From: Bacillus_P idriensis_A
GTDB taxonomy: Bacteria; Bacillota; Bacilli; Bacillales; Bacillaceae
Direction of reading: 5' to 3'
DNA: 64,000 bases
Assembly: GCF_050483325.1 (NCBI RefSeq)
Contig: NZ_JBCMYF010000014.1
Location: 1 to 64,000, forward strand
Each line of letters begins with the position of its first letter. Positions within the stretch are counted from its first letter, which is position 1. Position numbers and translations under genes: made by a program. Shown here one piece after another: positions 34,288 to 43,416 of this stretch. The notes below the pieces were generated by a model that saw only the letters and a program-made list of their open reading frames with translations, was not told where the DNA came from and searched no databases.

Positions 34288-34341
34288 AAATTAAATAAGA
34301 GCGATTGCTTTATGCTGCAATCGCCCCCGATTGTGGTAGAT
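34288..34341 (-). repeat. Array element copy 6
   Basis: Exact core at 34318-34333. The stop codon of the next gene lies at the element edge. Confidence 0.85.
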
Positions 34342-34856
34342 TAAACTCTTTCAATCCCTTCTCCAGAAACAACAAAATGAGGGCTTTTTTCTTTTGGATT
34401 AAAGAACCTCCAATGCTCACTATCCTCATCGTCTTCTGAACTGTCTGGAAAGGTTTCTAACTTAAAACCATTTGATAAAATGGCCGCGAATCCCCCGAAA
34501 TCATCTGCTTCAATTTCTTCTACTATTAATCGTTCATTATCGTTAAAAAAAGATTGAATCCGTTCATCAAATCGATTATTACCTTGAATATCCCAATCGA
34601 AATCTTCATTAAGGTCGTCCCATTTCGAGTTTGGAGAATAGAAATCGCGAGAAGCTATAACAATTTTGTTTTCTAATGTAATCCTCCACGAACATTGTAT
34701 ATGTAAGACATATTCTGCTGTTTCTTCTGTTTGGCCTCTCCTAATAATTTGAACCATTTCTCCAAATCCCAGCCAAAATAGGTTAGAGGCTCTTCCTGCA
34801 TACTGCAATTTCAAACCTTCTATCTTACCTAATTCAATTTCAATTGTTGCTCTCAT
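34341..34856 (-). CDS. Hypothetical protein
   Basis: 171 aa, acidic, no membrane segment or signal. Beta-rich N-terminal part (IEIELGKIEGLKLQYAGRAS) then RFFNPKEKSPHFVVSGEGIE at the C-terminus. I do not recognise the family. The stop codon touches the array element, as if the gene and the element move together. Confidence 0.7.
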   Translation of the reverse strand: MRATIEIELGKIEGLKLQYAGRASNLFWLGFGEMVQIIRRGQTEETAEYVLHIQCSWRITLENKIVIASRDFYSPNSKWDDLNEDFDWDIQGNNRFDERIQSFFNDNERLIVEEIEADDFGGFAAILSNGFKLETFPDSSEDDEDSEHWRFFNPKEKSPHFVVSGEGIERV

Positions 34857-34885
34857 TACTAGTCTCCTTATTATAAAACAATGAT

Positions 34886-34964
34886 TATTCCTTATAAATT
34901 GCCCAAATCTTATCTAAAGGGTGATTACTATCTGCTGCTATAGCCCCCGATAGTTTAATAAGAT
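34886..34964 (-). repeat. Array element copy 7
   Basis: Variant core CTATAGCCCCCGATAG with compensating changes that keep the palindrome (CTATAG/CGATAG). The outer arm is ATTGCCCAAATC. Confidence 0.75.
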
Positions 34965-35206
34965 TTTTGATTCACATAGTATAACCCACAAACTGTCACA
35001 GTTCCCGCAACTAGTAATTGATAAACAATCCAATTTACAATAAACGGAACATCAGAAAGCAAGTTGGTTTTAAAAATCTCAAAACCAAGTAGTATGTTAA
35101 TTAAAATCACTACGAACCACAAATATTCTTTATTTCTAATCGCCCTAATTGAAATGATAAAAATACAGACTACTGTAATAGAATATCCGACAAAAGAGTC
35201 ACTCAA
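34955..35206 (-). CDS. Small membrane protein
   Basis: 83 aa, three hydrophobic helices and almost no loops. TTG start with AAAGGGG upstream. The last codons overlap the array element. Family unknown. Confidence 0.65.
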   Translation of the reverse strand: MSDSFVGYSITVVCIFIISIRAIRNKEYLWFVVILINILLGFEIFKTNLLSDVPFIVNWIVYQLLVAGTVTVCGLYYVNQKSY

Positions 35207-35227
35207 ATCGTTTTACCCCTTTATATA

Positions 35228-35306
35228 TGTTCAATTAAACTGCACAATGGTTCAATAAGAAAGGGCGATCACGCTGTGCTGCAATCGCCCCCGATTGTTA
35301 AATTAG
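35228..35306 (-). repeat. Array element copy 8
   Basis: Exact core at 35282-35297, with TTCAATAAGAAAGGGCGATC and the outer part ATTAAACTGCACAATGG. Confidence 0.85.
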
Positions 35307-35327
35307 GATCCTATTCTCTGATATGTG

Positions 35328-36086
35328 CTAATCAAAATGGTAAAATTGCTTTAATTTTTCATCAAACTCTTTCCAAGTAAATAAAATGTATGGTGGTTCC
35401 ATATCCAATTTTATTTTAACATCTTCATCTATTACTTTAATCCGTTTTGATGGGTCATCTTTTTTTCCTGCTTGGAAAATTGCCAATTTGTTCATTTCTT
35501 TACTTTCATTTTCCCAAGTCCACTCTTTAAGTGGTAGTTGCCTAATTTTCTCTTTAGAAGGTATCACTTTGCCTTGCCAATCACAAACTTCAAAAAGGGG
35601 ATATCTACCTTCACTCGATTCTTCAATAATGCCAATCACCTTCAGGATAATATAATTTCCTGATAGTAACTGATAACTAATGGCGTCCCCAGCTTTTAAG
35701 TTTGTATCAGTTACAAACCTCTTTTGAACTTTTTTAGCTTTTGGTTGTGGCGAATTTAACTGTTCTTTTAGTTTAAGTAAAACATCTTGACGCTTCTTTT
35801 TTAGTTTAGGTTCTTCTTCCCATAGTAAAAGATCATCACCACTATCAATAATTTGAAGTGCCATATATTTTACTTCGTTTTGGAGTCTTCCTAATTTCCA
35901 TTGTATTAAAGAAAACGATAACCAAAAAGCTGTGATCTCATCTTCACCTAGCTCATTTTGAAATTCATCAATTACTATTTTACTTGATTCTTCACTTGAG
36001 TAATTTTCGCTTAATAAGTCTTTATATCTTAAGCTAACATCTTCGGCTATATCGTTTGATAAGATAGCTACTCCCCAAGCACCCAT
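35328..36086 (-). CDS. DUF4259-like protein
   Basis: 252 aa. MGAWGVAILSNDIAEDVSL at the N-terminus resembles DUF4259 (MGTWGxGxFDNDxA), followed by a helical part and a beta-rich C-terminal half (KAGDAISYQLLSGNYIILKV). Cytoplasmic. Function unknown. Confidence 0.65.
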   Translation of the reverse strand: MGAWGVAILSNDIAEDVSLRYKDLLSENYSSEESSKIVIDEFQNELGEDEITAFWLSFSLIQWKLGRLQNEVKYMALQIIDSGDDLLLWEEEPKLKKKRQDVLLKLKEQLNSPQPKAKKVQKRFVTDTNLKAGDAISYQLLSGNYIILKVIGIIEESSEGRYPLFEVCDWQGKVIPSKEKIRQLPLKEWTWENESKEMNKLAIFQAGKKDDPSKRIKVIDEDVKIKLDMEPPYILFTWKEFDEKLKQFYHFD

Positions 36087-36137
36087 TCTGCGTCACTCCC
36101 TATACACATTCCTTACTGAATATATATGTGAATTACT

Positions 36138-36180
36138 AATACTCCTTATTCCATTAAACTGCCCGATTGCGGAAGATCAA
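36138..36180 (-). repeat. Array element copy 9 (short form)
   Basis: CCTTATTCCATTAAACTGCC followed by CGATTGCGGAAG; only the outer arm and part of the core remain. Confidence 0.6.
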
Positions 36181-36360
36181 AGGCCGTTGAAGTTGTGGCG
36201 CATTTATTGAACTTTAGCACCAGTTCGTTAAATAACAGAAAAGGACAGTTTATGCTTTGTATCTATACATGCTAGAATTAAAGAGAGAAAAATAAATGAG
36301 GGACTTAAGATCGATACAGTAAAAAGAGTAACCTAAATTAATGTTTAGAAGGTGTTGTTT

Positions 36361-38193
36361 ATGCCAGACTGGTCTTATCATCCATTAAAAAAACTTTTAC
36401 TAGATAAAATAAGGCCGAAAACAAGCCGAGAGCTTCTTCATAAATCCATGAGTACAATAGCATCCATTCCTGTTGGTCGGGATCTTATTGAATTTTTAGG
36501 GCATATGAAACCCCCAGGGGAGTTTCAAAAGGAAATTCATCATACTAGATTTCCTTCTCCTATTGGGTTAAGTGGCCAAATTGATCCTAGTTTGTCAGGT
36601 ATTAACGCCTTCCAAGAACTTGGCTTCGGATTTGTAGAAATTGGACCAATCGTGTTAAACGAGCCTAAAAACCAAATAGAACCAAGAAGGGAAAATAGTC
36701 ATATTCTGTTTTCTAATCATCAAGAAAAGGTTCCTCTCAAACTAGCGATTAAAAAATTAACAAGCCTGAATATCCGAATTCCTATATTTGCTAAGATAGA
36801 TGCACAAGTAAAAAGAAATGAATGGGACATAATTGTACAACATTTAACACCTTTTGTGGACGTTTTCATCGGAACAAGTGAGCAAATTAACTCATACGTA
36901 GATAAAAGTGTAATATGTTTAGAGCGTTCTTTTTATGTATCTTTTTCTACTGATGAAATTAACAAAAAAAAATTAGAGATGGGGAAATTAATACAGCATA
37001 CATGTATTGGTGCTATTGTCGTAAATGCTCCTCGTCGAACTGGGGATAGTTATTGGCATGAAGTTGCAAATGCAAATGAATGCCTAGCTAAAGCGGTTAA
37101 ACAGGTTAAAGTTCTACACCCCGAGTTAACAGTTATAACCTCTGGTGGGGTGGAGACACCGGAGGAGGCTTGTGCTTTAGTTCGTGCTGGTTCAGATCTG
37201 TTAATGCTAACGGATGGCTATGTAAAAGCTGGGCCAGGGTTACCAAAGCGAATTCATGAACGATTATTATATGAAGAAGTCCGACCTATTAAAAACCCAA
37301 ACTGGTACTGGTCATTTCTGTTTGGTCTCTCCATCCTAATTGGAGGAATCATTGCCTTATATTTTTCACTTACGAGTATTATCCTCTCTTATGATGAATT
37401 GTTTATCGGACTGAAAAAAGCTGATATCTTACAAGTAAATCCACTCATTTTATCATTTATGTCACATGATAGGATGGCACTAGCTGGAACGATGATATCT
37501 GGAGGAATATTATATATACAGCTTGCACGCCACGGAATTAAATATGGCATGCATTGGACAGGGGTTGCTTTTCATAGTGCAGCAATCGTGGGATTTATTG
37601 GTATTTTTCTTTTTATCGGATTCGGTTACTTTGATTGGTTACACGGTTTATTTTGGCTTTTCCTATTGCCGATATATTATTTTAGCTTTAGGGAAAGAAA
37701 AGGAGTCACAGGTACCCCATATTCCATTCATGGGAAGAACGATAGAGCTTGGCAATACGGGCTTTATGGACAGCTCATGTTTATTATACTAGGGTTTTTG
37801 ATATTAGTAGGCGGTATAGTTATTTCTACAATAGGTGTATCCAAAGTTTTTGTGTCAACTGACTTAAGCTTCTTGTGTATGTCACCTCAAATGTTAGATA
37901 GTATTAGTAACAACTTGATTCCTGTTATCGCACATGACCGAGCAGGGTTTGGCAGTGCCCTTGTAAGTGTTGGTTTGCTTGTTCTAATGCTTTCCTTGTG
38001 GGGTTTCAGACAAGGGGAACGTTGGGTTTGGAATACCCTTGCTGTCGGGGCATTACCTGCGTTTATAGCGGGGATCGGAACGCATATATATATTGGATAT
38101 ACAACCTTTATACATTTACTTCCCGTTTACTTTTTAGTAATTTTATATTTATTAGGATTAGTATTATCTTATCCTTTCTTAAAAATGAAATAA
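36361..38193 (+). CDS. Dihydroorotate dehydrogenase-like domain fused to a polytopic membrane domain
   Basis: 610 aa from the ATG with AGAAGG 8 bases upstream. Residues about 1-310 form a PyrD-like TIM barrel: PIGLSGQIDPSLSGINAF and LGFGFVEIGPIVLN near the N-terminus, and VITSGGVETPEEACALVRAG and GPGLPKRIHERLL at the FMN phosphate side. Residues 315-610 contain about eight or nine helices with an internal duplication (HDRMALAGTMISGGILY and HDRAGFGSALVSVGLLV). Plus-strand gene between two array elements. The substrate of the barrel is unknown; the pyrimidine role is not assured. Confidence 0.75.
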   Translation: MPDWSYHPLKKLLLDKIRPKTSRELLHKSMSTIASIPVGRDLIEFLGHMKPPGEFQKEIHHTRFPSPIGLSGQIDPSLSGINAFQELGFGFVEIGPIVLNEPKNQIEPRRENSHILFSNHQEKVPLKLAIKKLTSLNIRIPIFAKIDAQVKRNEWDIIVQHLTPFVDVFIGTSEQINSYVDKSVICLERSFYVSFSTDEINKKKLEMGKLIQHTCIGAIVVNAPRRTGDSYWHEVANANECLAKAVKQVKVLHPELTVITSGGVETPEEACALVRAGSDLLMLTDGYVKAGPGLPKRIHERLLYEEVRPIKNPNWYWSFLFGLSILIGGIIALYFSLTSIILSYDELFIGLKKADILQVNPLILSFMSHDRMALAGTMISGGILYIQLARHGIKYGMHWTGVAFHSAAIVGFIGIFLFIGFGYFDWLHGLFWLFLLPIYYFSFRERKGVTGTPYSIHGKNDRAWQYGLYGQLMFIILGFLILVGGIVISTIGVSKVFVSTDLSFLCMSPQMLDSISNNLIPVIAHDRAGFGSALVSVGLLVLMLSLWGFRQGERWVWNTLAVGALPAFIAGIGTHIYIGYTTFIHLLPVYFLVILYLLGLVLSYPFLKMK

Positions 38194-38242
38194 AGTAGCC
38201 GTATCGACAAATGGATACGGCTTTCATATAAGATAATTATAG

Positions 38243-38290
38243 GTCTACAAAAAATCCTCTTATTATGCAATCGCGCCCGATCGTAACAAA
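38243..38290 (-). repeat. Array element copy 10
   Basis: GCAATCGCGCCCGATCG core variant, following the membrane DHOD-like gene but in the same orientation as all other copies. Confidence 0.65.
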
Positions 38291-38365
38291 ATTTAAAAAG
38301 CAACCTGTCAACATTTCTTAAACCTAATATAATATATTTGTTCTAAAACTCGTGCTTTTTGTTAC

Positions 38366-38394
38366 TCCATAAACGCGCCCTATTATGGAAGATT
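38366..38394 (-). repeat. Array element copy 11 (short form)
   Basis: CTCCATAAACGCGCCCTATT followed by ATGGAAG, a palindromic outer-arm pair around GCGCCC, 45 bases after the HAD gene stop. Confidence 0.6.
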
Positions 38395-38439
38395 GATATT
38401 TAAGGTATAGGATCTACAGATGTTATGAAAAGCACCTGT

Positions 38440-39105
38440 TCACTTAACTATTTTTACCTTTGGTAATACTGTTTTTAGCTCAATTAAGTCATCTATTACA
38501 AAATCTGCTTGAGCAAGTTCGTTCGCTTGTGCAAAATCAAAATTACATCCAATTGCAATTAAACCATTATCTTTAGCAGCATTTATATCAGATAGACGGT
38601 CACCGACGACTGCTGCATTTCTGATGTCATATTTTTTTAAAATTGTTTTAACTAAATCTCCTTTATCGAGCGTTTGGATTTGTTGAATACTAAATGTTTC
38701 AGTGACCCAATTATCCAAATCATAATAACTTACAATTGCTTGTAAATAATCCACTAAGCCATTACTAGCTATGTAAATTGAATAATTGTTTTCTTTTAAG
38801 TAACTGAAAACTTCCTTCACATTTGGATATAAATCTCCTTTTCCTCTACTGATGTTATCAATTAGTCTTTCTAGAAAATAAGAATCGGTTTGTTTCCTTA
38901 CTTCATTTAAATGATTAGGTAACAAAGCTTCCCAAACTTTTGGCAAAGGTACACCCATTATTTCACGGTATTTATCAATAGGGGTATCTGTATCCCATAA
39001 ATTTAGTGACCGTAAATAGTTAAAAGTATCATCAAGTGATAATTCTAATATTTTATCTGTCTGAAATAGTGTTCCATCCATATCAAAGATTAGTGATTGA
39101 GACAT
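38440..39105 (-). CDS. HAD family hydrolase
   Basis: 221 aa haloacid dehalogenase-type phosphatase. Motif I FDMDGTLF at residues 7-14, motif II IASNG, motif III lysine in LDKGDLVK and motif IV VVGDRLSDINAA. Helical cap of type C1. RBS AAGGGGAG. Substrate unknown. Confidence 0.85.
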   Translation of the reverse strand: MSQSLIFDMDGTLFQTDKILELSLDDTFNYLRSLNLWDTDTPIDKYREIMGVPLPKVWEALLPNHLNEVRKQTDSYFLERLIDNISRGKGDLYPNVKEVFSYLKENNYSIYIASNGLVDYLQAIVSYYDLDNWVTETFSIQQIQTLDKGDLVKTILKKYDIRNAAVVGDRLSDINAAKDNGLIAIGCNFDFAQANELAQADFVIDDLIELKTVLPKVKIVK

Positions 39106-39253
39106 TATTTTTCTCCCCTTTTAAAATGACTGATTACTTTCAAAGTTTAGCAAAAAAAATGAATATAAAATAACCGATACTTCTTAAACCAGATTTTAAG
39201 TTTAAGTGTAATTCTCACATTCCATCAAAAACAGTCCCCCAGCTTTGGTTCCA

Positions 39254-39331
39254 TCTTCCACAATATGGCCCTTTACTTAAATAAGAAGAGGCGACACTTT
39301 GTTAAGCAATCGCCCCCGATTGTTGAATAAA
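39254..39331 (-). repeat. Array element copy 12
   Basis: Exact core at 39307-39322, GGCGACACTTTGTTAAG box, and outer TATGGCCC; ends in GTTGAATAA. Confidence 0.85.
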
Positions 39332-39412
39332 ATTATAATCTCCCTATTAAGGAAAAAAAAATTAAATCCGATTATTCATCAATAGACAGAAAATATTAGA
39401 AAAGGCAGCAGT

Positions 39413-39880
39413 TTACTTTATAATTGGTGCTTGAACTCCATTCACCCAATCTAAAATAAATGGAGATTGGTGAGGGTTTATATTTTCAGGTAATTCGTTC
39501 TGATGCAAAAAACTTATTTCTTTACTTTCATTGTTAGTTGTTAAAATGCCAGTATAATCTGTTGTATGAAAAATGATTTGAACACTGAAAACTTGATCAC
39601 CATTAGAGTATTTAGAAAATCCCTTTACTCCTGAATAAATGCCAAAAAGCTCTAATTTATTTAATGACAGACCTGTTTCTTCAAGAACTTCTCTTAGAAC
39701 AGCTTCTTCAAAAGTTTCTCCAAGTTCGAGTAAGCCTCCAGGTATTCCCCAAATTCCATAATCTGTTCTTTGTTGTAACAGAATTCTCCCTTGTTCATCT
39801 TCAATAATGGCTCCACAACCTACAGTTAGTAAGGTTTCTTGTCCAATAAATTTTCTCATTGTTTTTACGTAATCGTTCAT
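39413..39880 (-). CDS. Nudix hydrolase
   Basis: 155 aa. The Nudix box GGLLELGETFEEAVLREVLE, followed by ETGLSL, is complete, including the REVLEE catalytic helix. Cytoplasmic pyrophosphatase of nucleotide-type substrates; exact substrate unknown. One of three different Nudix genes in the array. Confidence 0.85.
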   Translation of the reverse strand: MNDYVKTMRKFIGQETLLTVGCGAIIEDEQGRILLQQRTDYGIWGIPGGLLELGETFEEAVLREVLEETGLSLNKLELFGIYSGVKGFSKYSNGDQVFSVQIIFHTTDYTGILTTNNESKEISFLHQNELPENINPHQSPFILDWVNGVQAPIIK

Positions 39881-39940
39881 AATTGCCCTCGCTGAAAGTT
39901 AGAAATTAGTTTTATATGGTTTAATACCTTTGTCATAATT

Positions 39941-39997
39941 AATTCAATAAATAGAGCGTCAACCCCTCTTGGATTAACGCCCCTTTAATTGAATAAC
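39941..39997 (-). repeat. Array element copy 13 (type B)
   Basis: Variant with TTCAATAAATAGAGCGTCAA at one end and ATTAACGCCCC plus TTTAATTGAATAA at the other. Same outer arms, different inner sequence. Confidence 0.65.
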
Positions 39998-40179
39998 CTA
40001 AAAACAAATACGATTGCATAAAGTGGTACTCCGACAATTAACATTCCAGCTAAAATGTAACATATACTTTTGAAAATAAACTTAATAAAATCATAGATCG
40101 CACCAGACAAATCATCAATAAATATGATCACATTCACGCCCACCAATCCTATTTTTTTATATGTTATATTGTTCAGCAA
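39985..40179 (-). CDS. Small membrane protein
   Basis: 64 aa. One strong C-terminal helix (FKSICYILAGMLIVGVPLYA, then IVFVFRL) and a weaker N-terminal one. The stop lies inside the flanking array element. RBS is weak. Function unknown. Confidence 0.5.
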   Translation of the reverse strand: MLNNITYKKIGLVGVNVIIFIDDLSGAIYDFIKFIFKSICYILAGMLIVGVPLYAIVFVFRLFN

Positions 40180-40257
40180 TGTTGCCCAATAGTTGCATAA
40201 AGAAAAAGCTGCCCTAAGAATTTTTAATCTTTGGCTATTGCCCCCGATTGTTTAAGA
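40172..40257 (-). repeat. Array element copy 14
   Basis: Core GCTATTGCCCCCGATTG with outer arms around TTGCCCAATAGTTGCATAAA. The stop of the DUF5063-like gene is at the edge. Confidence 0.7.
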
Positions 40258-40698
40258 AAAATTTATCGAATGGAAAGCACGCATTGCGTTCAAAGCGTGC
40301 TTACCCCAATGAATTTCAAAGTTGTATTTCCAATGCCAAATTGCTTCTAATTGTTCGCCTCTTTGGTATAATAAAACCCCTTCTTTAATATTTTTATAAA
40401 TGTCTATGAAGTCATCAGTTAAGCTTCCACGGATAGGTTCTTCGAGTGTGTATGGTTCAAAGACTACCCAATATGTCTCATTTTTTTCAAGGTTCACATC
40501 TGGTAAATCAAAATTCAAGTCGGATACTTCATCATTTTCAGACTCAACTTCAGGAAGAAACATTACTTCTGCATACAGAGATGAAACAGAAATGAGAAAT
40601 TGATTTAATTTATTTTTGTCGGTATTAAACTTATAATTTTCAACTAACTCACAATAGGATATTGCTGAACATAAGAATTTATCTACTTCTAATTTCAT
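40252..40698 (-). CDS. DUF5063-like protein
   Basis: 148 aa, acidic, helical. WVVFEPYTLEEPIRGSLTDD and the FIDIYKNIKEG and IWHWKYNFEIHWGKHALNAM stretches resemble DUF5063. RBS AGGAAAGGGATATG region. Cytoplasmic. Function unknown. Confidence 0.7.
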   Translation of the reverse strand: MKLEVDKFLCSAISYCELVENYKFNTDKNKLNQFLISVSSLYAEVMFLPEVESENDEVSDLNFDLPDVNLEKNETYWVVFEPYTLEEPIRGSLTDDFIDIYKNIKEGVLLYQRGEQLEAIWHWKYNFEIHWGKHALNAMRAFHSINFS

Positions 40699-40729
40699 AT
40701 CCCTTTCCTCCGAATCGCATTTAACAATA

Positions 40730-40787
40730 GAACCTTATTCATCAAGCCTATCCAATTCTGCAATCGCCCCCTACAATTGAACAAAGA
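40730..40787 (-). repeat. Array element copy 15
   Basis: GCAATCGCCCCCTACAATTG, a partly decayed core, ends right at the next stop codon. Confidence 0.65.
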
Positions 40788-41228
40788 TTAATTATATTCA
40801 ATGATATTTAGCCATCGACCATCGGGACCTATGGTTATATGGGGAATCCTATTTAATTCAAATAATTTATAAATATCTTTGTTTTTCTTGTTTATCGTTT
40901 GTAAATGCTCAGATACATCTGCTTCGGAAAAAACGATGTAATCCATTGTCGTTGACCGTAAATAACATTCATATAAAAATTGTTTTTGACTGCCCTTTAT
41001 ATAACCTAAATGTCCTGTATCCCAAATGAAAATACGGGATAACGGAATGGATTTAACTGCAATGAATTTTGTAGAAAGTTCTTTAAGCAGCTCTTTTTCA
41101 TATTCTGGAATAATCGCATATATGTAACATCCTTTCTTATAAAAACGAGAAATTTGCTCAACAAATTCCTGTTCTTCAATCTCTTCATCAAGAGTTATCT
41201 CTGTCCTTTTCGAAAGGCTATCCATCAT
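40788..41228 (-). CDS. Hypothetical protein
   Basis: 146 aa, mixed alpha/beta, no membrane segment. Begins MMDSLSKRTEITLDEEIEEQ, includes FIWDTGHLGYIKGSQKQFLY and ends HITIGPDGRWLNIIEYN. Family not recognised. RBS GGAGAG. Confidence 0.65.
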   Translation of the reverse strand: MMDSLSKRTEITLDEEIEEQEFVEQISRFYKKGCYIYAIIPEYEKELLKELSTKFIAVKSIPLSRIFIWDTGHLGYIKGSQKQFLYECYLRSTTMDYIVFSEADVSEHLQTINKKNKDIYKLFELNRIPHITIGPDGRWLNIIEYN

Positions 41229-41275
41229 TTAACTCTCCAATATTTGTAGGTCACATAATTTTCTTCTTCCAGAAG

Positions 41276-41340
41276 CCTGCCTATTTCTTCAATAAGAAAA
41301 CGCGATCCGCTTTGCTGCAATCGCCCCCGATTGCTGATAA
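41276..41340 (-). repeat. Array element copy 16
   Basis: Exact core at 41318-41333, with TTCTTCAATAAGAAAACGCG and the GATCCGCTTTGCTG loop. Confidence 0.85.
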
Positions 41341-41347
41341 GCATTCA

Positions 41348-41758
41348 TTAACCTAACATTGCAAATGACACTAAGTCCCCTTTATCACAAGAGGAAAATC
41401 CGTGCTTTTCATAAAAAGCTCTTACATCTGCTGCATCATTCGTCAATAATACTTTTTGTCTAACGTCTTTATACTTTAATAACAGTAATTCAAGAAGTTT
41501 AGAGCCAATCCCTTTACTTTGATATTCCCTTAACACCAAAATATCTTGTATATAAATGATTGTCTTTCCATCTCCAACCACTCTAATTAACCCTACTAAC
41601 TTTCCACTATCCCAATCTGTGATAACACTTAGAGAGTTTTTAATTGCTTCCATCAACCTGGCCATATCATTAGTATAGGCTATCCATTTTACATCATCAT
41701 ACAATGCTTTGACTGATTGAGCTTCTAGTTGGATAGTTTCTTCAAATACGATAGTCAT
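41348..41758 (-). CDS. GNAT family N-acetyltransferase
   Basis: 136 aa, a compact GNAT. IQDILVLREYQSKGIGSKLLELL is the acetyl-CoA motif A, followed by AFYEKHGFSSCD motif B. RBS GGAGG. Substrate unknown. Confidence 0.85.
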   Translation of the reverse strand: MTIVFEETIQLEAQSVKALYDDVKWIAYTNDMARLMEAIKNSLSVITDWDSGKLVGLIRVVGDGKTIIYIQDILVLREYQSKGIGSKLLELLLLKYKDVRQKVLLTNDAADVRAFYEKHGFSSCDKGDLVSFAMLG

Positions 41759-41765
41759 ACTACGC

Positions 41766-41817
41766 CTCCTTCAACGTCAATCCCTTCTTGGATAAATGCC
41801 CCCGATAGCTCAATAGA
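41766..41817 (-). repeat. Array element copy 17 (type B)
   Basis: TTCAACGTCAATCCCTTCTT and AAATGCCCCCGATAGCTCAA; ends 4 bases before the next stop. Confidence 0.65.
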
Positions 41818-41820
41818 GAT

Positions 41821-42174
41821 CTATTTCTTAACAAACAGTTTACCTAAATCGGCTTCTGAAAAGGATTTTGTGTAATTGTCTAACTCATCAGAAGGAAACA
41901 AATCAGCAGTGCTGTCTATTTTCCCGCATTTAATCGTATGACCAATCGAGTTGGATGACATAAAAACGTTGTGATGGACTAATGGTGAGACGGTTACACT
42001 TTCTCCCTCTTTTAAATAATTCAATTTACAATTCCTATTAAGGTCTATCTCCCCGTAAACAATCCAGCCAGACTGTACTATGTAAATTTCAGTAGCTGCT
42101 TTGTGATAATGACTGTTCTGCCAAGCACGAGTTTTGGAACAAATAATAAAATGTGTACTTTTTTAACTTTGTTC
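41821..42174 (-). pseudogene. Cupin-fold protein, probably frameshifted near the start
   Basis: The minus-strand frame encodes THFIICSKTRAWQNSHYHKA, then ATEIYIVQSGWIVYGE and a C-terminus ending LGKLFVKK, a cupin-like barrel with a HYHKAATE metal-type motif. The only ATG (42024) would cut the barrel. A TTG start at 42174 (LLNKVK) reaches it only if a run of six A at about 42161-42166 had seven. Frameshift at a homopolymer, or a sequencing error. Confidence 0.5.
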
Positions 42175-42338
42175 AGCAATAAAATCCGTTTAATCAAATA
42201 TCTAATATTGTAAAATGGCCCCAATTTTTAAAGGGAATATTACACAATTGGAGTATATAAGATGAAATGGAATTTTTAAGTATCCAATTAATTCAATATT
42301 TTTAGCAAAGAAAATTTATAAAATTTTTTTTGCGGATG
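42175..42338. other. AT-rich intergenic stretch
   Basis: No gene seen. A weak element-like relic (AAAATGGCCCCAATTTTTAA) lies near 42212-42231; the ECF-type promoter follows. Confidence 0.4.
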
Positions 42339-42365
42339 TGTCGATTTTGCTTATAGTGGTTCGTC
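42339..42365 (+). promoter_or_regulatory. ECF42-type promoter (hydrolase)
   Basis: TGTCGA (42339-42344), 17-base spacer, CGTC (42362-42365) followed by GTC. It matches the TGTCGA/CGTC motif of ECF42 sigma factors and is repeated before the YCII gene at 45231. Confidence 0.7.
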
Positions 42366-42450
42366 GTCTAATTAGAAACGGATATAATCTGTGAATATTG
42401 GAAGCTAAATATCTGAAAAATCAGTTACAACGACAAAGGAGGAAAAATTA

Positions 42451-43263
42451 ATGTATTTAGTTACTTCAAAAGACGGAACGAAAATCGCTTATGACAAAGA
42501 TGGCCAAGGACCAGCTCTCATCCTGGTAGCAGGTGCCTTCAGCTACCGAAAATTTCCGCAGCAGGTGGAGCTGGCTAATTTGTTGTCCGAGTACTTCACG
42601 GTTTACAACTACGACCGACGTGGCCGAGGAGATAGCGGTGATACAAAGCCATATGATGTTGAGCGAGAAATTGAAGATCTTCAGGCTTTGATTGATGAAG
42701 CCGGTGGGTCGGCATATGTTTGGGGATTATCTTCGGGAGCTGTTCTTGCCCTGCTAGCCGCAAAGAAAGGGTTAAACATTACTAAATTGGCTCTGCACGA
42801 ACCTCCTTTCGTGGTTAAAGCGGAGGACCGTAAGCCGCCGAAAGATTTTATGAGGTATACTACTGAACTTATTTCCAAAGATAACAGAGCTGAAGCCATC
42901 AAGTACTTTATGAGCAAGGGCATGGGGGCACCATCATTTGTTGTCAGCATGATGCGCATTATGCCGGGTGTGTGGTCTAAGCTTATGGCGGTTGCACATA
43001 CGCTTCCATATGATGCTGCAGTGTTGGATGGCTATATAGAAGGAAAGGAATTGTCTGCTGAATGGTGGAGCAGTGTTACGATGCCAACGTTGGTATTAGA
43101 AGGGACAGAGAGCCCTGCATCTCTTCGCCATAGTGCTCAAGCATTGGCAAACGTACTCCCCAATGCGCAATTGTTGAGTAAAAAGGGGCTCGGCCATACT
43201 AAGAAACTTGATACAAAAAAGATATCACCGGAGCTTGCCGTATTTTTTTCGGCTAATCATTAA
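42451..43263 (+). CDS. Alpha/beta hydrolase
   Basis: 270 aa. The nucleophile elbow is GLSSGA (Ser in VWGLSSGAVLALLAA near residue 94). Asp in LEGTESP is a weak candidate acid, and His in GLGHTKKL completes the triad. RBS AAAGGAGGAAAA. First unit of the ECF42 cluster, with its own matching promoter. Substrate unknown. Confidence 0.85.
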   Translation: MYLVTSKDGTKIAYDKDGQGPALILVAGAFSYRKFPQQVELANLLSEYFTVYNYDRRGRGDSGDTKPYDVEREIEDLQALIDEAGGSAYVWGLSSGAVLALLAAKKGLNITKLALHEPPFVVKAEDRKPPKDFMRYTTELISKDNRAEAIKYFMSKGMGAPSFVVSMMRIMPGVWSKLMAVAHTLPYDAAVLDGYIEGKELSAEWWSSVTMPTLVLEGTESPASLRHSAQALANVLPNAQLLSKKGLGHTKKLDTKKISPELAVFFSANH

Positions 43264-43309
43264 TGTGGCAAAAATTCTTACAAAAAAATATGGAAAAAAT
43301 AGTTTAGGT

Positions 43310-43337
43310 TGTCGATTTAACAAGCTGGTATCTGTTG
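43310..43337 (+). promoter_or_regulatory. Degenerate ECF42-type promoter (YCII-sigma operon)
   Basis: TGTCGA (43310-43315) with 17-base spacing to TGTT in CTGTTGT, where the other two copies have CGTC. A weaker match, which could mean lower autoregulation. Confidence 0.5.
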
Positions 43338-43416
43338 TATAAATAGAAGCGGATTTTTGATGCGATTTTATACCGATTAGAATGAAGCTTCACCATAAAA
43401 TAGGAGGTAATTACTT

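Noticed and set aside
40788..41228. Assignment to a named DUF family
   Set aside because: Similarity to DUF3885-type proteins was considered but the diagnostic segments are not evident, so it is left hypothetical.
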